From Zymoseptoria tritici IPO323 (lineage: Eukaryota > Ascomycota > Dothideomycetes > Mycosphaerellales > Mycosphaerellaceae), in assembly GCF_000219625.1 (NCBI RefSeq), contig NC_018218.1, positions 2,728,001 through 2,792,000 on the forward strand: a stretch of 64,000 bases of DNA, written 5' to 3'. Positions 44,300 through 57,179 of the stretch are shown here, piece after piece (the stretch's first letter is position 1; every line of letters starts with the position of its first letter). The notes beneath the pieces are model-generated. The model was given only the letters and a program-made list of their open reading frames with translations, was not told the DNA's origin and made no database searches. The position numbers and the translations under genes are program-made.

Positions 44300-45880
44300 C
44301 CCTTCCGAACGTCGTAGCGCCGCCTACGGACGAGAACTACTATCTTAACGATAAGAAGAGAGAAGAGCTACGGTATTTCGTAGTCTAGCCCGACTTCGAA
44401 TAATAGATAAATAACCGCCGAGCGCTAGAGGAAAACCCTAACACTTACGATATCGAATAGTACTATAAGGAGCTATATCGTATATACTACCTTACCGCTT
44501 AGTATCTCTAAGAAGCTTCTACTTCTTATAATAAGCATAAGTCCGCTCGCGATACTACGATTACTAAGCGCGATATCCTCGTAACTAACTTAGACCTCGC
44601 CTAGTAGATAGCTACGTAGTAATAATAAGCTATACGCGAGGTATTCGATAATATACTTAGCTAGAAAAACGAGGTAGTACGTATAAACGAGGAGCTTCGT
44701 AAAGCCTAGAATAGCGTTTACTAACTCCGCGCCGCCGCTATCGCTATCCCTTAGGATAGCCGCCGAGGATCGCTACCTATAGCTAACGACTTTAATAGCT
44801 TCGACTACGACTTCGTCTAGAGTACTAACGGAGCTAGTATACCTCCTAGAGGATCTCCGCCCTATTCTACTACTAGAGCGGTCGACGACGATATAAGAGC
44901 GTTTATTTGCGCCGGTCCTTATTAGTCTAAATCCGAGAAGATCCCCGACCCTCCTCTATATAACGAAGATAAGAAGACTCTAAAATCCTTCCTACTAGAG
45001 CTTACTATTAAACTCTAAACTAATAATAACTAGTATCTATCGGAGATATTAAGAGTGCTTTACTCGTATATACGTACTACCGGTAGAGCTCGTAACTTAC
45101 TCTCGCCTTATATTATACGTAATAGCTTAACGATCTACCCCCGCTCGACTATAGATATAGTTTCTAAGTTTATCGACCTCCTCGAGTCTACCTATAGGGA
45201 CTAAGACGAGGAGAATACCGCCCTCGAGGAGCTAGAGAAACTTAAGTAGAACAACTAGCTATTTAGCTAGTATATATCTAAATTTAACCGTATTATATAG
45301 ACCCTCTAATATAAAGGCCTCGCGCGCCTATCGGCTCTAAAGAAGGGCCTTAGTAAAGAGCTTAAGTTCGCCCTCTTAAATATATATAATAAACCGAAGG
45401 AGTATAAGGCGCTCTACGTACGACTCGAGCTACTTAATAGTAAGATTCGTAACTTCCGTTTAGTTTACGGCGATATAGCTTTTATTAGCCTTAGTAGAGC
45501 TAGTATCGCCGTACTAAATAAACGTAGCTATACCGCTATATTAGCTCTACGTAATACTACTAGTTAGTATACTACTATAGGAGCTAGCGATATAATAGAC
45601 CTATTAGCCGTCGATAGCGATAAGAAGCCTAATAATAATAAGCGTAAAGGCCGCTTATCCGACGAGGAAAAGTAACGCTATCGTACTAATAACCTCTACC
45701 TCTTCTACGGCTTACCGAATTACGTCTATAGCGACGAGACATACCTTAAACTCCGAAAGGTAAAGGGCCTCGATAAGGTTACTAACGTTAAGCGTATTAC
45801 TAACGTCTCCTTATCTAAGATTAAGGAGCTAAGTAATAGTAACTCCGACGATTCGGAAAACTAAAACCTCTTAATTATCG
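44300..45880 (+). pseudogene. Family B gag (degraded)
   Basis: Gag-like frame with a retrotransposon capsid segment around 44,930-45,450 (SEKIPDPPLYNEDKK through LEELEKLK) and a degenerate zinc knuckle near 45,690-45,735. An expanded (GAA)n microsatellite lies just beyond it at 45,957-45,981. Broken by many TAG codons. Confidence 0.72.
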
Positions 45881-45956
45881 TCGCGATTAAGGGACTCCGC
45901 TACCCTTATAACCGTCTAGCCTAGCTAGTAGTAGTAGTTCGAGTACCCGCTTACGA

Positions 45957-45981
45957 AGGAAGAAGAAGAAGAAGAAGAAGG
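45957..45981 (+). repeat. (GAA)n microsatellite in family B copy
   Basis: About eight GAA units in a row. The matching place in copy C (near 55,268-55,290) has only two or three. Confidence 0.8.
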
Positions 45982-46079
45982 ATATTAGTATTAGTTCGAT
46001 CGTATTATTAGGAGGCATTATACTAGACGGTAACGCTAAGTACCTCGTTATACTCTATAGCGTTGCTAACTATACCGCT

Positions 46080-49000
46080 TCCGTAGTATCTCCTTCGTCG
46101 TCTTTATTAGATAACTCTATATTTTATTAAATATAAGCTATAGTCGACTCTAGCTATATAGGCTCTTCCTTTATAGACTCTTACTACGTATACCTTTACG
46201 GACTTACTATCTATCTACTCTATACCCCTTATAGGCTAACTACCTTCGATAGTACCTTTATAACCGATGTTACTAAGTTTATTAAGGTAACTCTCGATAT
46301 TAGTAGCTACCGTAAATACCGAGCATTCTACCTTATACGACTTAGCTATTATCCGATTATCCTTAGACGCCCTTAGCTTAATTAGTATAACCCTCGAATA
46401 AACTAGACTAATAGTATACTACTATTCGACTTACCTTATTATAGAGTATCCTATAATACCCCGTAATATACTATTATCCGCGCCTATAGCCTAAATAATT
46501 ACGAAGACGCTCCGCTAGCGCCGACTACCGAGCTAGTACCGACTATTATAAATACTCCGCCTTTATTAGGCGACGACTACTCCGACTACGCTACTATATA
46601 GCTCGAACGGTCGATAATATACTACTAGACGCTCCGAGAGCGCTCTCGTACTCCTCTACCGAAGCGACGAATACCGCCGCCGCTAGCCGAGCTTACCGAG
46701 GCTCCGCGCCGCTATAAGAAGGAGTAGCGAAGAAAGAGTACGCGAATAGGTGCGATGTCGATAGACATCTCTTACGTTAATATAGTCGCATTCGACTAGT
46801 ATACTAAGTACGCCGGCTCTTAAGTATTCTTAGCCTCGTTACGTAATATCGAGAAGGCTATATTATAAAAGAAGTCTATAGATCTAGTTATAGTCGTGCC
46901 GCTAGTATATTATAGATATCTCGACTTTTTCTTATAGGAAGAAGCTAAGAAGCTACTACCTTACTAACCTAGTACTAACTACCGTATCGAGCTAAATATA
47001 GAGCCTACCTATAGACTATTATACTTAATATCCTAAGAGGAGCTTTAAGTCCTTATAGACTATATCCGCGATAATACCGCGAAGGGGTTTATTTAGGCGT
47101 CTATATCTAAGTACTCGTTACCGGTACTCTTCGTAAAGAAACCTAGTAGTAGACTACGCCTATATATCGACTACCGCCGTCTTAACGCTATTACTCGAAA
47201 GAACCGATATCCTATACCCTTAATTTAAGAAATGCTAGACCGGTTAAGTAAGGCGGTCGTTTATACGAAGCTAGATATTATCGCTATATTTAACTAGATA
47301 CGGATAGAACTAGGAGAAGAGTAGAAAATAGCGTTTAAGACGCGCTATAGGCTCTTCGAATATAAGGTTATACTGTTCGGCCTATATAACGCGCCGTCTA
47401 CCTTCTAGTCGTTTATTAACGATATCCTTAAGGAATACCTAGACGTCTTCTATACTACCTACCTTAATAACGTCCTTATATATAGTAATTTAGTTATAGA
47501 GTACCGTAAGTATATAAGGCTTATCCTATAGGCCCTCCGTAAAGTAGGCCTATACGTCGATACCGCTAAGTCGGAGTTCGAGGTTACCTCTACTAAATAC
47601 CTCGGATTAATCGTCTCGACAGAGGGTATCTTAATAGATAAGGAGAAGGTCGAGGCCGTACGACATTAGCCTACGCTACGTAACGTAAAGGATCTTTAAG
47701 CCTTCCTAGGCTTCGCTAACTTCTACCGTCGCTTTATTAGAAACTTCTTACGTATCGTACGACTACTAACTAAGCTTACTAGGAAATTAGTAGACGGAAA
47801 CCGTCGCCGTTAAGAACGTACCCTTTACGTAGACCGCCGAGTATACGGTAGTAATAGAGTCCCTTAAATAAGTATTCTACGAGTATCCGGTACTCGCTTA
47901 CTACGACCTAGCTTTACCTATTATAGTCGAAACTAATACCTTAGACTACGTTATAGCTAGAATCCTCTTATAATAGTATACGGACCGTAGCGACGGTAGC
48001 TAGCTACTAGTAGCCTACTTCTCGAAGAAGATAAGCCTAGCTAAATATAACTACGAGATCTACGATAAGGAACTACTAGCTATTATAAAGGCCTTCGAGT
48101 CGTAGCGATCGGAGCTTTAATAACTACTCTATACTATAAAGGTCCTTACTAACTACTATAACCTATAATACTATATATCGACTAAGTAACTAAATCGCCG
48201 ATAAGTACGCTAGAGCGAGTTCTTATCGCGCTTTACCTTCGAGATTATATATCGACCTAGTAAATAAGGAGCGAAGCTAGACTTACTTATACGTAGGTTA
48301 GCCGACCTCCCCGATAGCGACCCTAACGACGAGCGTCTCCTTTATTAGTATTAGGTTATACTAAAGCCGTATAACCTTAGGGACTATATACGCGTCGCCG
48401 CGGTAGTAATTTAGGATAATTCTTAGGAAGACGCGGACACCCTCTAAATCGATCCCTTAGCCTTAGATATCCTAGTATTTATAGGGATACTAGATATAGG
48501 TATAATAGTCGACTTATATAATATCGTCGAACGCGTTCGTAAACTTAGCGCTAACGATAAGCTCTACTAGTAGGTAAGGGCATTACTAACTACTACCGAC
48601 CCGCTACGTAGTATACCGATTTCGCCCTCCGACTATATATTCTACGATAGACTAATGTTCTACCGTAGAGCGCTCTACGTACCGTCGTATAAGAGCGACA
48701 ATACCCTTAGAATAGAGGTAGTACGGGCATATTACGATATAGCCTTTGCCGGCTACCCTAGTAAGTCTAAGACATTTAGTTTAGTAAGCCGTTCCTACTT
48801 CTAGCCCGCGATAAGGACGATAGTAGACAAGTTCGTCGTAGCTTACTATACGTACCTACGTATTAAGAGTCTACGATAGTCTAAACGCGGGCTCCTACGA
48901 CTAATGCCCGTACTAACTACTCGGTAGTCGGAGGTATTAATAGACTTTATTACCGGACTACCGCCTTATAAGGAAATAGGGTTTAACTTAATCTTAGTTA

Positions 49001-50000
49001 TAGTCGACCGCCTTACGAAGATAAGGCACCTTATCCTAATGTACTACGTCGATAGTAGATTAAACGCTAAAGCCGTCGCGAAGGCGTTTCTTATATACGT
49101 CTAGAAGCTCTACGGACTACTAACGTCTATTACCTCTAATAGAGGTACGTAGTTCGTATCGAAGTTCTAGCGCTCCCTCTATAACCGCCTTAGTATAAAT
49201 ATACGCCTATCTATAGTAAGGTACCCCTAGACTAATAGCTAGACTAAACGCCTTAACTTAAGCCTACCTAAGAGCGTACGTCTCGTATACCTAAGATAAC
49301 TAGGTAGAGTAGTTACTACTCGCGGAATTTTTAGCTAATAACGTACTATCGGATAGTATAGGGCTATTACTATTTAAAGCCGCTAGATTAAGCCCTCGAT
49401 TAGGCGTAGAACCGCTAGACGCCCTATAAGATATACTACTCGATAAGGATACTTAAGTATAGATCGCGAGGCTCCGATCTATCGAGGAATACCTTACCGA
49501 CCGTATACGATACTAATAGGCGCGTATAGAAGAAACTACTAATAAGTTACGTAGGCCCGCGCCCTACTATAAGGTCGGCGACCGAGTAGTACTAACTATA
49601 AAGGGGATTAATACTAAGCGCCCTTTATAGAAGCTAGACGATAAGAACTCCGGTCCCTTTACTATTATTAAGGTTATGTTGCTATACGCGTACGAACTCG
49701 ATTTACCTAGGTCTATACGGATCGAGCGTATATTCTATACCGACCGGCTCGTACTAGCTCGCGATATAACGCTACCTAGCTAGACTAACTAGCTACCGCC
49801 GCTAGTAGATATCGATAGCGACGAATAGATCGCCGAAGCGATTATAGATTTAAGGTAGTATAAGAACCGCGCCTTTTAGTATAAGGTACTCTAGGCTAGC
49901 TTCGACGCCTCTTAAGCGTTATAGTAAACTATCGACGAGGTCGCTAACTTACCGGAGCTAGTAGTAGCGTTTTACGTAGCGTACCTACGGAAACTAAGAC
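46080..50000 (+). pseudogene. Family B pol (degraded; RT catalytic Asp pair lost)
   Basis: Protease near 46,100-46,450, reverse transcriptase about 47,130-47,670, RNase H about 47,830-48,300, integrase about 48,650-49,400, and a chromodomain-like tail near 49,830-49,990. At 47466-47471 the YxDD motif reads Asn-Asn: both GA- codons follow a T, so TpG became TpA. The element could not be active even without the stops. Confidence 0.83.
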
Positions 50001-50445
50001 CCCCTACTATAATACTACTAGTACTACCGCCGAGGCGGCGGACGCGAAAACGACGGACTTAATAGTATTCTCTAGCCTCTAATTAGCTAACGATTTAATA
50101 CCGGATTCGGCGTTTCTAGCCCCCGTACGAGTCGTTTCTATAAGTCCGAGAACTACGCCGCTATACCCTTAACTTCCGTACGTTATACGCCCTACTAGCT
50201 TACTAATTGCTACTACGCCCTACTACTAAGCTAAGGAAACTACCGTCCGGCTAACTAGACGCGTTACTATTACGTTATAGCGCCGGCGCTACCGTTTTTA
50301 CCGCGTAACTACCGCGCTACGCTACTATTCCTACCCTCTATCCCTAGTTTCTCCGCCCTATACTCCGTACCCGCGCGTCCCGCTCCGTTATAATTACCTA
50401 ATAGAGTTACCGTACCGAGACGTCGCTCGGGTCTTAGGAGGGTAC

Positions 50446-50572
50446 TATTATAGTTTAGACCTACCTCTATTAGACTCGTTATCCTAATAGTTGTTTCTAT
50501 TACGCTAAGCGTATATCTTAGTACGGCTTAGCTCCGTATATACTTACTTTTAGAGGTTCGGACTAGCTAAAC
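50446..50572 (+). repeat. Partial 3' LTR of family B copy
   Basis: 127 bp matching the first three quarters of the LTR at 43805-43975. It stops at GCTAAAC, where 25 bp of unrelated sequence lead into the inverted LTR of copy C. Confidence 0.82.
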
Positions 50573-50597
50573 TATTAAGATACGTAAACGTAAAATT

Positions 50598-50766
50598 AAT
50601 TAATTAGCTATCTAGCTTTAACGAAGAGTAATAAGAGGAAGGTTTAGCTAGTCCGAACCTTCGAAAGTAAGTATACGGAGCTAAGCCGTGCTAAGATGTA
50701 CGCCTAGCGTAATAGAAACAACTATTAGGACAACGAGTCTAATAGAGGTAGGTCTAAACCGTAATA
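50598..50766 (-). repeat. 3' LTR of family B copy C (inverted)
   Basis: About 169 bp, colinear in reverse complement with 43805-43975. It keeps CA/TG at some sites (for example GTACATC and AGCACGG) that are TA in the other copy. Confidence 0.82.
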
Positions 50767-51259
50767 GTACCCCCCTAAGACCCGAGTAACGTCTCGGTAC
50801 GGTAACTCTATTAGGCAAATGTAGCGGAGCGGAACGTACGGGAGCGGAGCCCGTAAGGCGGAGAAACCGGGGACGGCGGGTAGGGTATAGGAACGGTAGC
50901 GTAGTATAGTAGTTGCGTAGTAAAGTTTAGCGGCGTAGTTCTATAACGTAGTAGTAACGCGTTTAGTTAGCTAGACGGTAGTTTATTAGTATAGTAGTAG
51001 GGCGCGGTAGCGCTAGGCGAGCTAGTAGGGTATAGTAGATAGTAGAAGTCGAGGGCACGGTCGCGTAAACCTAAGACTCGCGGAAACGACTCGTATAGGA
51101 GCTAGAAACGCCGAATCCGGTACCGGAACGTTAGCTAATAAGAGGCTAGAGAATACTATAAAGTTTTCCTAAGTTAGTAATTAAGAGCGCCCTTATCGTA
51201 TTCGTCGCTTCGTTACGCGTAAGGGTAGTAGCGGAGCCTATAGCGAGGCTCGCGTTAGT

Positions 51260-54200
51260 ATCGGTTTAAGGGGGTACCTCTCGTAGTATACGCGGATAAG
51301 CTCTAGCGAGTTAGCGACCTCGTCGACGGTCTACTATAAGGCTTATAAGGCGTCGTATCTAGCCTATAATACCTTATACTTAAAGGTCTTATTACGGACA
51401 CCGGAGTTAATAATAGCTTCGGCGACCTATTTATCGCTCTCGATGTCTACTAGTAGTAGTAGTACGTTGCTATAGCTAGGAAGTGTCGCGTCTTTTATAG
51501 GCCCTAGCCGGTCGGTATAGAACACTCGCTCGATTCGTATAGACTATAGAAGGTCTAGTTCGTATACGTATAGCGATATTACTTTTACGATAGTAAAGGG
51601 CCCTACGTTACGATCGTCTAGTTTCTAAGACGGCCGCTTAGTAACTAAACCCTTTATATTTAGTATAACTCGGTCGCTAGGCTTATATACTAGTGCTAGT
51701 CGTCGTTTACGGTTAGCTATTTCTTCTATACGAGCTTATTAATATCGGATCTAGTTTAATAGGTGTTCTTTAATATCGCGGAGGCGGTTAATCTAACCTT
51801 TAGCATCCTTATCTAGAGGCATTAGCGCTAGTAGTTCCGGCGGCTTAGTACCGATTCTCGGGCTATAGCTATAGTACGCCTTAAATAGTAATAGGCCGGT
51901 AGTGTCGGAGGGCGCGTTATTCGCTAAAAATTTAGCTAAAGGAAGCTACGCTTCCTAGTCGTCTTAGATGTAGTTTACGTAAGCGCGGAGATACGCCTCT
52001 ATAACTAAATTTAGTCGCTTAGTTTAACTATCGGTCTACGGATAGCGTACGGTTAATAACCGGCGGTTAATACTAAGTATATTATATAGCGATTTCTAGA
52101 ACTTCGAGATAAACTAGGCTCCGCGGTTAGATACTATCGTGTCCGGTAGGCTATATAGCTTCTAAACGTTAGTAAGGAACGCTCTAGCTACTACTTTTAA
52201 GTTGCTCTTACCCTCTATATAGAAGGTTAGCACTAGATAACGTATCTTAGTTAGTCTATTAATAATAATAAGGATCGCGTTATATCTATTTAATAGAGGA
52301 AGGCCGGTAACGAAGTCTATTAATATATCCTTCTAGCGTACGGTCGGTACTAGTAATAGTCGTAGTAACCCTCGCTTACTCTAGCGAGAGCTCTTAGTAC
52401 GGAGATACGTATAGTATACTACTACATATTTATTAATCGTTGTTCGTATCCCTAGCTAGTAGTATAATCTACTAGTTATCGCGAATGTCTTCGTCTTACT
52501 AGGATGCCCTACGAAGGCGGTATCGTAGTAGCTACGGATAATGTTAGTACGTAGTATATCGTCGCTCTCGTTAAAGGGTATATATAGTGCCCCTCGATAG
52601 TATAGTAGCCTATTAGTAATTATATAGTCGGAGGGTAATACTAGTAGGTTACGCGGTAGATCGGTCGCCGTTAGTAAAGAGGCGATTTACTTAAAGAGGT
52701 CGTCTTCCGTAGTAAGCTTACGTACGCGGTCGGTTATTATAGTCGCGTTTACGATTGCGTAAGTCTCGAATGTACCGGTCGTAAAGAGGAGTACGCTAGT
52801 AGCTAATAGTTCGACGAACACTTAGTTAGAGTCGGCGTAATCTAAGGTATCGATCTACGAGAGCCGGATAGAGTTATAGAGGTTGTGTAGTTTTAGTATA
52901 ACTTAGTGTTAGTACTATACGCGTTCGTCGTTCGTGTCGCCGTTAGCTAGTAGATCTATAGAGCGTCGTATAAGTAAGTCTAGTTTCGCGCCCTACTTAC
53001 TAGGGCGGTAGGTTATCTCGAACGAGAAGCGCGAGAGGTATTCGCTCTAATAGGCTTAACGGCGATTAAGGTGCTTCGTACTTATGTAATACTAAAGATT
53101 GCGATAGTTAGTAAGCACTTTTACGGGGTATGCTAGCCCCTATAGTTTAGATCGCTATAACTTAAACGCCTTAATAATAGCGAGGAGCTCCTTATCGTAG
53201 ATCTCGTAGTTATATTTAGCTAGTAATATCTTCTTCGAGAAGTAGGCTACCGGTAGCTAGTAGCTATTACCTCGTTTAGCGTGCTATTAAGATAGGATCC
53301 CTACGGTTACGTAGTCGGAGGTATCGGTTTCTACTATAATTAGTAGTAAGGGGTCGTAGTACGCGAGCACCGGGTATTTATAGAACGCGGTCTTTAGGGC
53401 GTTTATAGCTATAGCGTATATATTAGTCTAGTAGAAGGATTTAATAACCTTACTATGCCCGTCTTTTACCTGCTTAGTAAGCTTAGTAAGCGGTCGTACG
53501 ATGCGTAAGAAGTTCCGGATAAAACGACGGTAGAAGTTAGCGAATCCGAGAAACGCCTAAATGTCCTTTACGTAACGTAGTATTAGCTAGTTTCGTACGG
53601 CTTCTACCTTTTCTTTATCTATCGATATACTATCGGTAGAAACAATTAGCCCTAAGTACTTAGTAGATATAACCTTAAATTCGGACTTCGTAGCATCTAC
53701 GTAGAGTCTAGCCTTACGTAGGGCATAGAGGATTAGTCGTATATGCTCGCGATGCTCGGCGACGGAGTTACTATAAATAAGGACATCGTCTAGATAGGTA
53801 GTATAGAATACATCGAGGTATTCCTTTAGTATATCGTTAATAAAGGACTAGAAGGTTAAGGGGGCATTATATAGACTAAAGGGCATAACTATATATTTAA
53901 ACAGCCTATACCTCGTCTTAAAGGTAGTCTTCTATTCTTTACCCTTAGCTATACGGATTTAATTAAAGGCGGATATAATGTCGAGCTTAGTATATATTAT
54001 AGCCTTACTTAGTCGGTCTAGAGTCTCCTAGATTAGGGGAATTAGGTAGCGATTCTTTCGCGTAATAGCGTTTAATCGCCGGTAGTTAACGTAGAGTCTA
54101 AGGCTACTACCGGGCTTCTTTATAAATAGGACTAGTAATAAGCACTCGGAGGTAGATGTACGTATAAAGCCGGTACTAGTATTCTTTTTAATGTAGTCGG

Positions 54201-55300
54201 CGAGGACCTATAATTCCTCGACTAATATAAAGTATAGTAGCCCGTAGCTTAGGTCGGTAGTAAGATTAATAGTGTAGTTAGTCTTCCTATATAGTAGTAG
54301 TTTCTTCGCATCCTCTTACGAGAAGAGGTTAAGATATCCGTAGTAGGCTAGCGGTACTATAGTAGTAGGATCGACCTCTTTTTTTAATAATATAGCTTTC
54401 TCGATATCGCGTAGAGAAGCTATAAACACTATAGTACCCTTTTAATGCGATACTATATTAAATAAGGCTACGCTAATGTATAAGATATCTATTAAGATAG
54501 AGCTAATTCTAATAGCGGTCTTCTTACTCTTACGTTTCGTAGTTACGCGTTCGCGTTAGGTCGGTAGTACGGACGGCGGTCGGCGTAACTATAGTCGTAG
54601 CGTACGAGAGCGCTCTCGGAGCGTCTAATACTAGTTTATAAATAATTCGAGCTAGTCGGTAGCTTAGTCGGTATATTCGTCGCGCGGCGGCGTTAGTTCG
54701 GTACCTAGCGTAGACACTAGTAATAGTAATAGGACGGACGCTAGTAGAGCGTCTTCGTAGTCGTTTATACCGTAGGCGCGGATAATCGTATAAAGTTCGT
54801 TATAGCTAGATCTATAATAGTCCGAGTCGAAGAGTAGCGTACTATTCGTCTAGTTAATTCGAGGGTTGTGTTAGTTAAGCTAAGGGCGTCTAAGGATAAT
54901 TAGGTAATAACCGAGGGCGGTTAAGTAGAATGCGCGGTGTTCTCGGTAGCTATTAATAACAAGTGTCGCTTTTATAAACTAAGTAACGTTAGCCGCGAAA
55001 CTTCTATTAAAAGCGGTAAGTCTACGAGGGGATTTAAGGGTATAGATAGTAAGTCCGTAGAGTTGCGCGTAATAAGAATCTATAAAGGATAATCCTATAT
55101 AGCCGCAATTAACTATTACTTACGTTTAATAGTATAATACTAATCTATCTAATAAGGAAGGAGAGTTTAAAGGAGTATAGTTAGCGACTAAACATAAGAG
55201 CATAAGGTGTTCCGCGTCGCCTTCGGGTATAATGCCTCCTAATACTACTAATAAACTAATATAGACGTTCTTCTTCCTCGTTCGTAAGTAGGTACTCGAT
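51260..55300 (-). pseudogene. Family B pol, copy C (degraded; RT Asp pair kept)
   Basis: Minus-strand pol. The RT catalytic pair at 53785-53790 reads Asp-Asp (TYLDDVLIYS). The IVMPFSLYNAPLTF region lies near 53,850-53,895. The integrase is recognised around 51,950-52,060 (TVRYP ... NLVIEAYLRAYVNY). Stops are mostly TAG, as elsewhere. Confidence 0.8.
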
Positions 55301-55309
55301 GTAGTAGTT

Positions 55310-56936
55310 AATATAGGGCTAGGTAGTCTAGGTGTCGGTAGCTCTTAATCGCGACGATAACTAAGAGTCCCTAGTTTTCCGAGTCGTCGCTATCGCTTAA
55401 CTCCTTAACGACACGGCTAGTATTAGCGGTAGAGATGTTAGTAGTAGCGCGAAGGGCTCGCTTTTCCTTAACCTTACGGAGTATAGGATACTAAACGTTA
55501 TTATTAGTACCGTAGACGTAGTTAGCGCCGCTATAGAACAAATAGAGGTTGTTCTTACGGCGACGTTCCTTCTTATCCTCGGGGAGGCTAGGCTTACGGT
55601 TACCGCGATTAGTGTTACTAATAGCGGAGAGGTCTATAGCGTCGGCTCCGGCGGAGGCTTAGATAGTATATTAGCCGGCGTTGTTACGCGCGGTAGGTAG
55701 GTTTAGTAGAGCGGTAGCTCTACCGCGTCTCGGCGGCGCGCCGCTACTATTAATAAAAGCTAATTTACTATAAATTACCTTAAAGTTACGGATCCTACTA
55801 TTAAGCTATAAGAGGCGAAGATAGAGGGCGTCGTAGTCCTTCGGTTTATTATATATCTAGGAGAGGGCGTAAAGGAGCTCGTCGCTAAGTCCCTTTTTTA
55901 TTAAGGACCGGAGTACGAGGCCCTTATAACTAAGGACCTAGTTAATTCGGTTAAATTTAGAGATATACTAGCTAAATAATTAGTTCTTTTATTTAAGTCT
56001 CGCGAGCTTATTAAGGGTAGTAGATTCCTTATCTTAGTCGCTAAACGTAGACTCTAGAATAGCGATAAAGAGGGAGACGGAGCCTATAGACAGTTTAACG
56101 GAGATAGTAGAGCCCTTACGCTAAATGTACGGTAAGAGTAGGTTACGAGCTTTACCGGTCGTACGCGTATAAGCGTATAGCACCTTTAAGCTCTTAGTCG
56201 GATATCGGTTATAGTTCGTCTAAAGCTTAATAGTTAGTTCGAGTAGGAAGGATTTTAACGTCTTCCTATTACTATCGTATAGCGGTAGATTAGGGATCTT
56301 CTCTAACTTCGTATAGCCGGAATAGTTATTAGTAGAGAGGTTACGGATAAGGGACTTTATACTACCGCCGACGGGGTTAGCGATATAAGTAGGAGACGGC
56401 TACTAATAGTTTAGGCTATTAGCTACTTAGGCGAGGTCGTAGTCGAATTCGAAGTTACTAGTTATAGCTAATATACGACGGTCGCGGTCGTTACCTTAGC
56501 GAAGCTATTATACGGTGTTTTGCGCTCTATAGAGCTCTTTATTAACGCGAGCGGCTTCGTTCTTCTAGCTATTAATATTTTCGGTAGCTTCCTATATAGT
56601 ATACTAGTATTAATTAATCGCTTACTAAGCGAGGTCGAGGTCGGTTATAAGGATCTCGCGCGCGGTTAGAGCTAAGTCTCGTTCGGCGATAATCTCTTCG
56701 CGCTCGGTTTAATACGAGTCTCGTAAAGTAAGGGCTTCTTATAGGTACTACGTAGTAAGATAGTATACGCGATATAGCTCCTTATAGTACTACTTAACAT
56801 CGTAGGTATCGGGGTTTTCCTCTAGCGCTCGGCGGCTAGTTATCTATTATTCGAACTCGGGCTAAACCGCGAGGTGCCGTAGCTCTTCTCTCTTCTTATC
56901 GTTAAGATAGTAGTTCTCGTCCGTAGGGGGCGGTAC
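55310..56936 (-). pseudogene. Family B gag, copy C (degraded, 5'-truncated element)
   Basis: Reverse complement of the gag of copy B, including the zinc-knuckle region near 55,510-55,560. The frame is broken by TAG/TAA, and the sequence is cut at 56936. Confidence 0.75.
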
Positions 56937-57110
56937 TGTCAGAGGCTGGTGCCTGAGGCTGCATCGGCTGTGCCGATGCCTAGGCCAACGCCTAACGGAC
57001 GAACGCCGGTTCAGAAATCCACTAGGCCGAATTGGGAACAAGCTTCCTTTCGGCCGACTAGAAGGCCACGTATGCGCTAAGCGACGCTACGCGCACACAC
57101 AGCTTATACT
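56937..57110 (+). repeat. Unmutated LTR-like segment TGTCAGAGG...
   Basis: 174 bp where CA and TG are frequent, in sharp contrast to both sides. It starts with TG directly at the break of copy C, as an LTR would. It contains a perfect hairpin at 56961-56979 and GGC-rich repeats. I could not find a matching copy near 62,200, so its assignment as the LTR of element D is tentative. Confidence 0.5.
56961..56979. repeat. Perfect 8-bp hairpin in the unmutated segment
   Basis: GCATCGGC and GCCGATGC pair perfectly around TGT. Confidence 0.7.
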
Positions 57111-57179
57111 CGACGTTCCGTTGTTCTAGATAGATCTTCTTTTCGGTAGCTTTAGAATTTTATATATTCGGATCTAGAC

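Larger units (their letters stand above)
43805..50572 (+). mobile_element. Ty3/gypsy element, family B copy (plus strand)
   Basis: It begins with an LTR at 43805 and ends in a partial LTR at 50446-50572, with gag and pol in order on the plus strand. The same family appears inverted as copy C. Stops are scattered through all frames. Confidence 0.85.
50598..56936 (-). mobile_element. Ty3/gypsy element, family B second copy (minus strand, copy C)
   Basis: The same family as the preceding element but in opposite orientation. It begins with the 3' LTR (50598-50766), then pol and gag reading leftwards. It breaks off at 56936 in the gag leader (the stretch matching 44,310 of copy B), without a 5' LTR, exactly where TGTCAGAGG begins. 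Confidence 0.85.
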
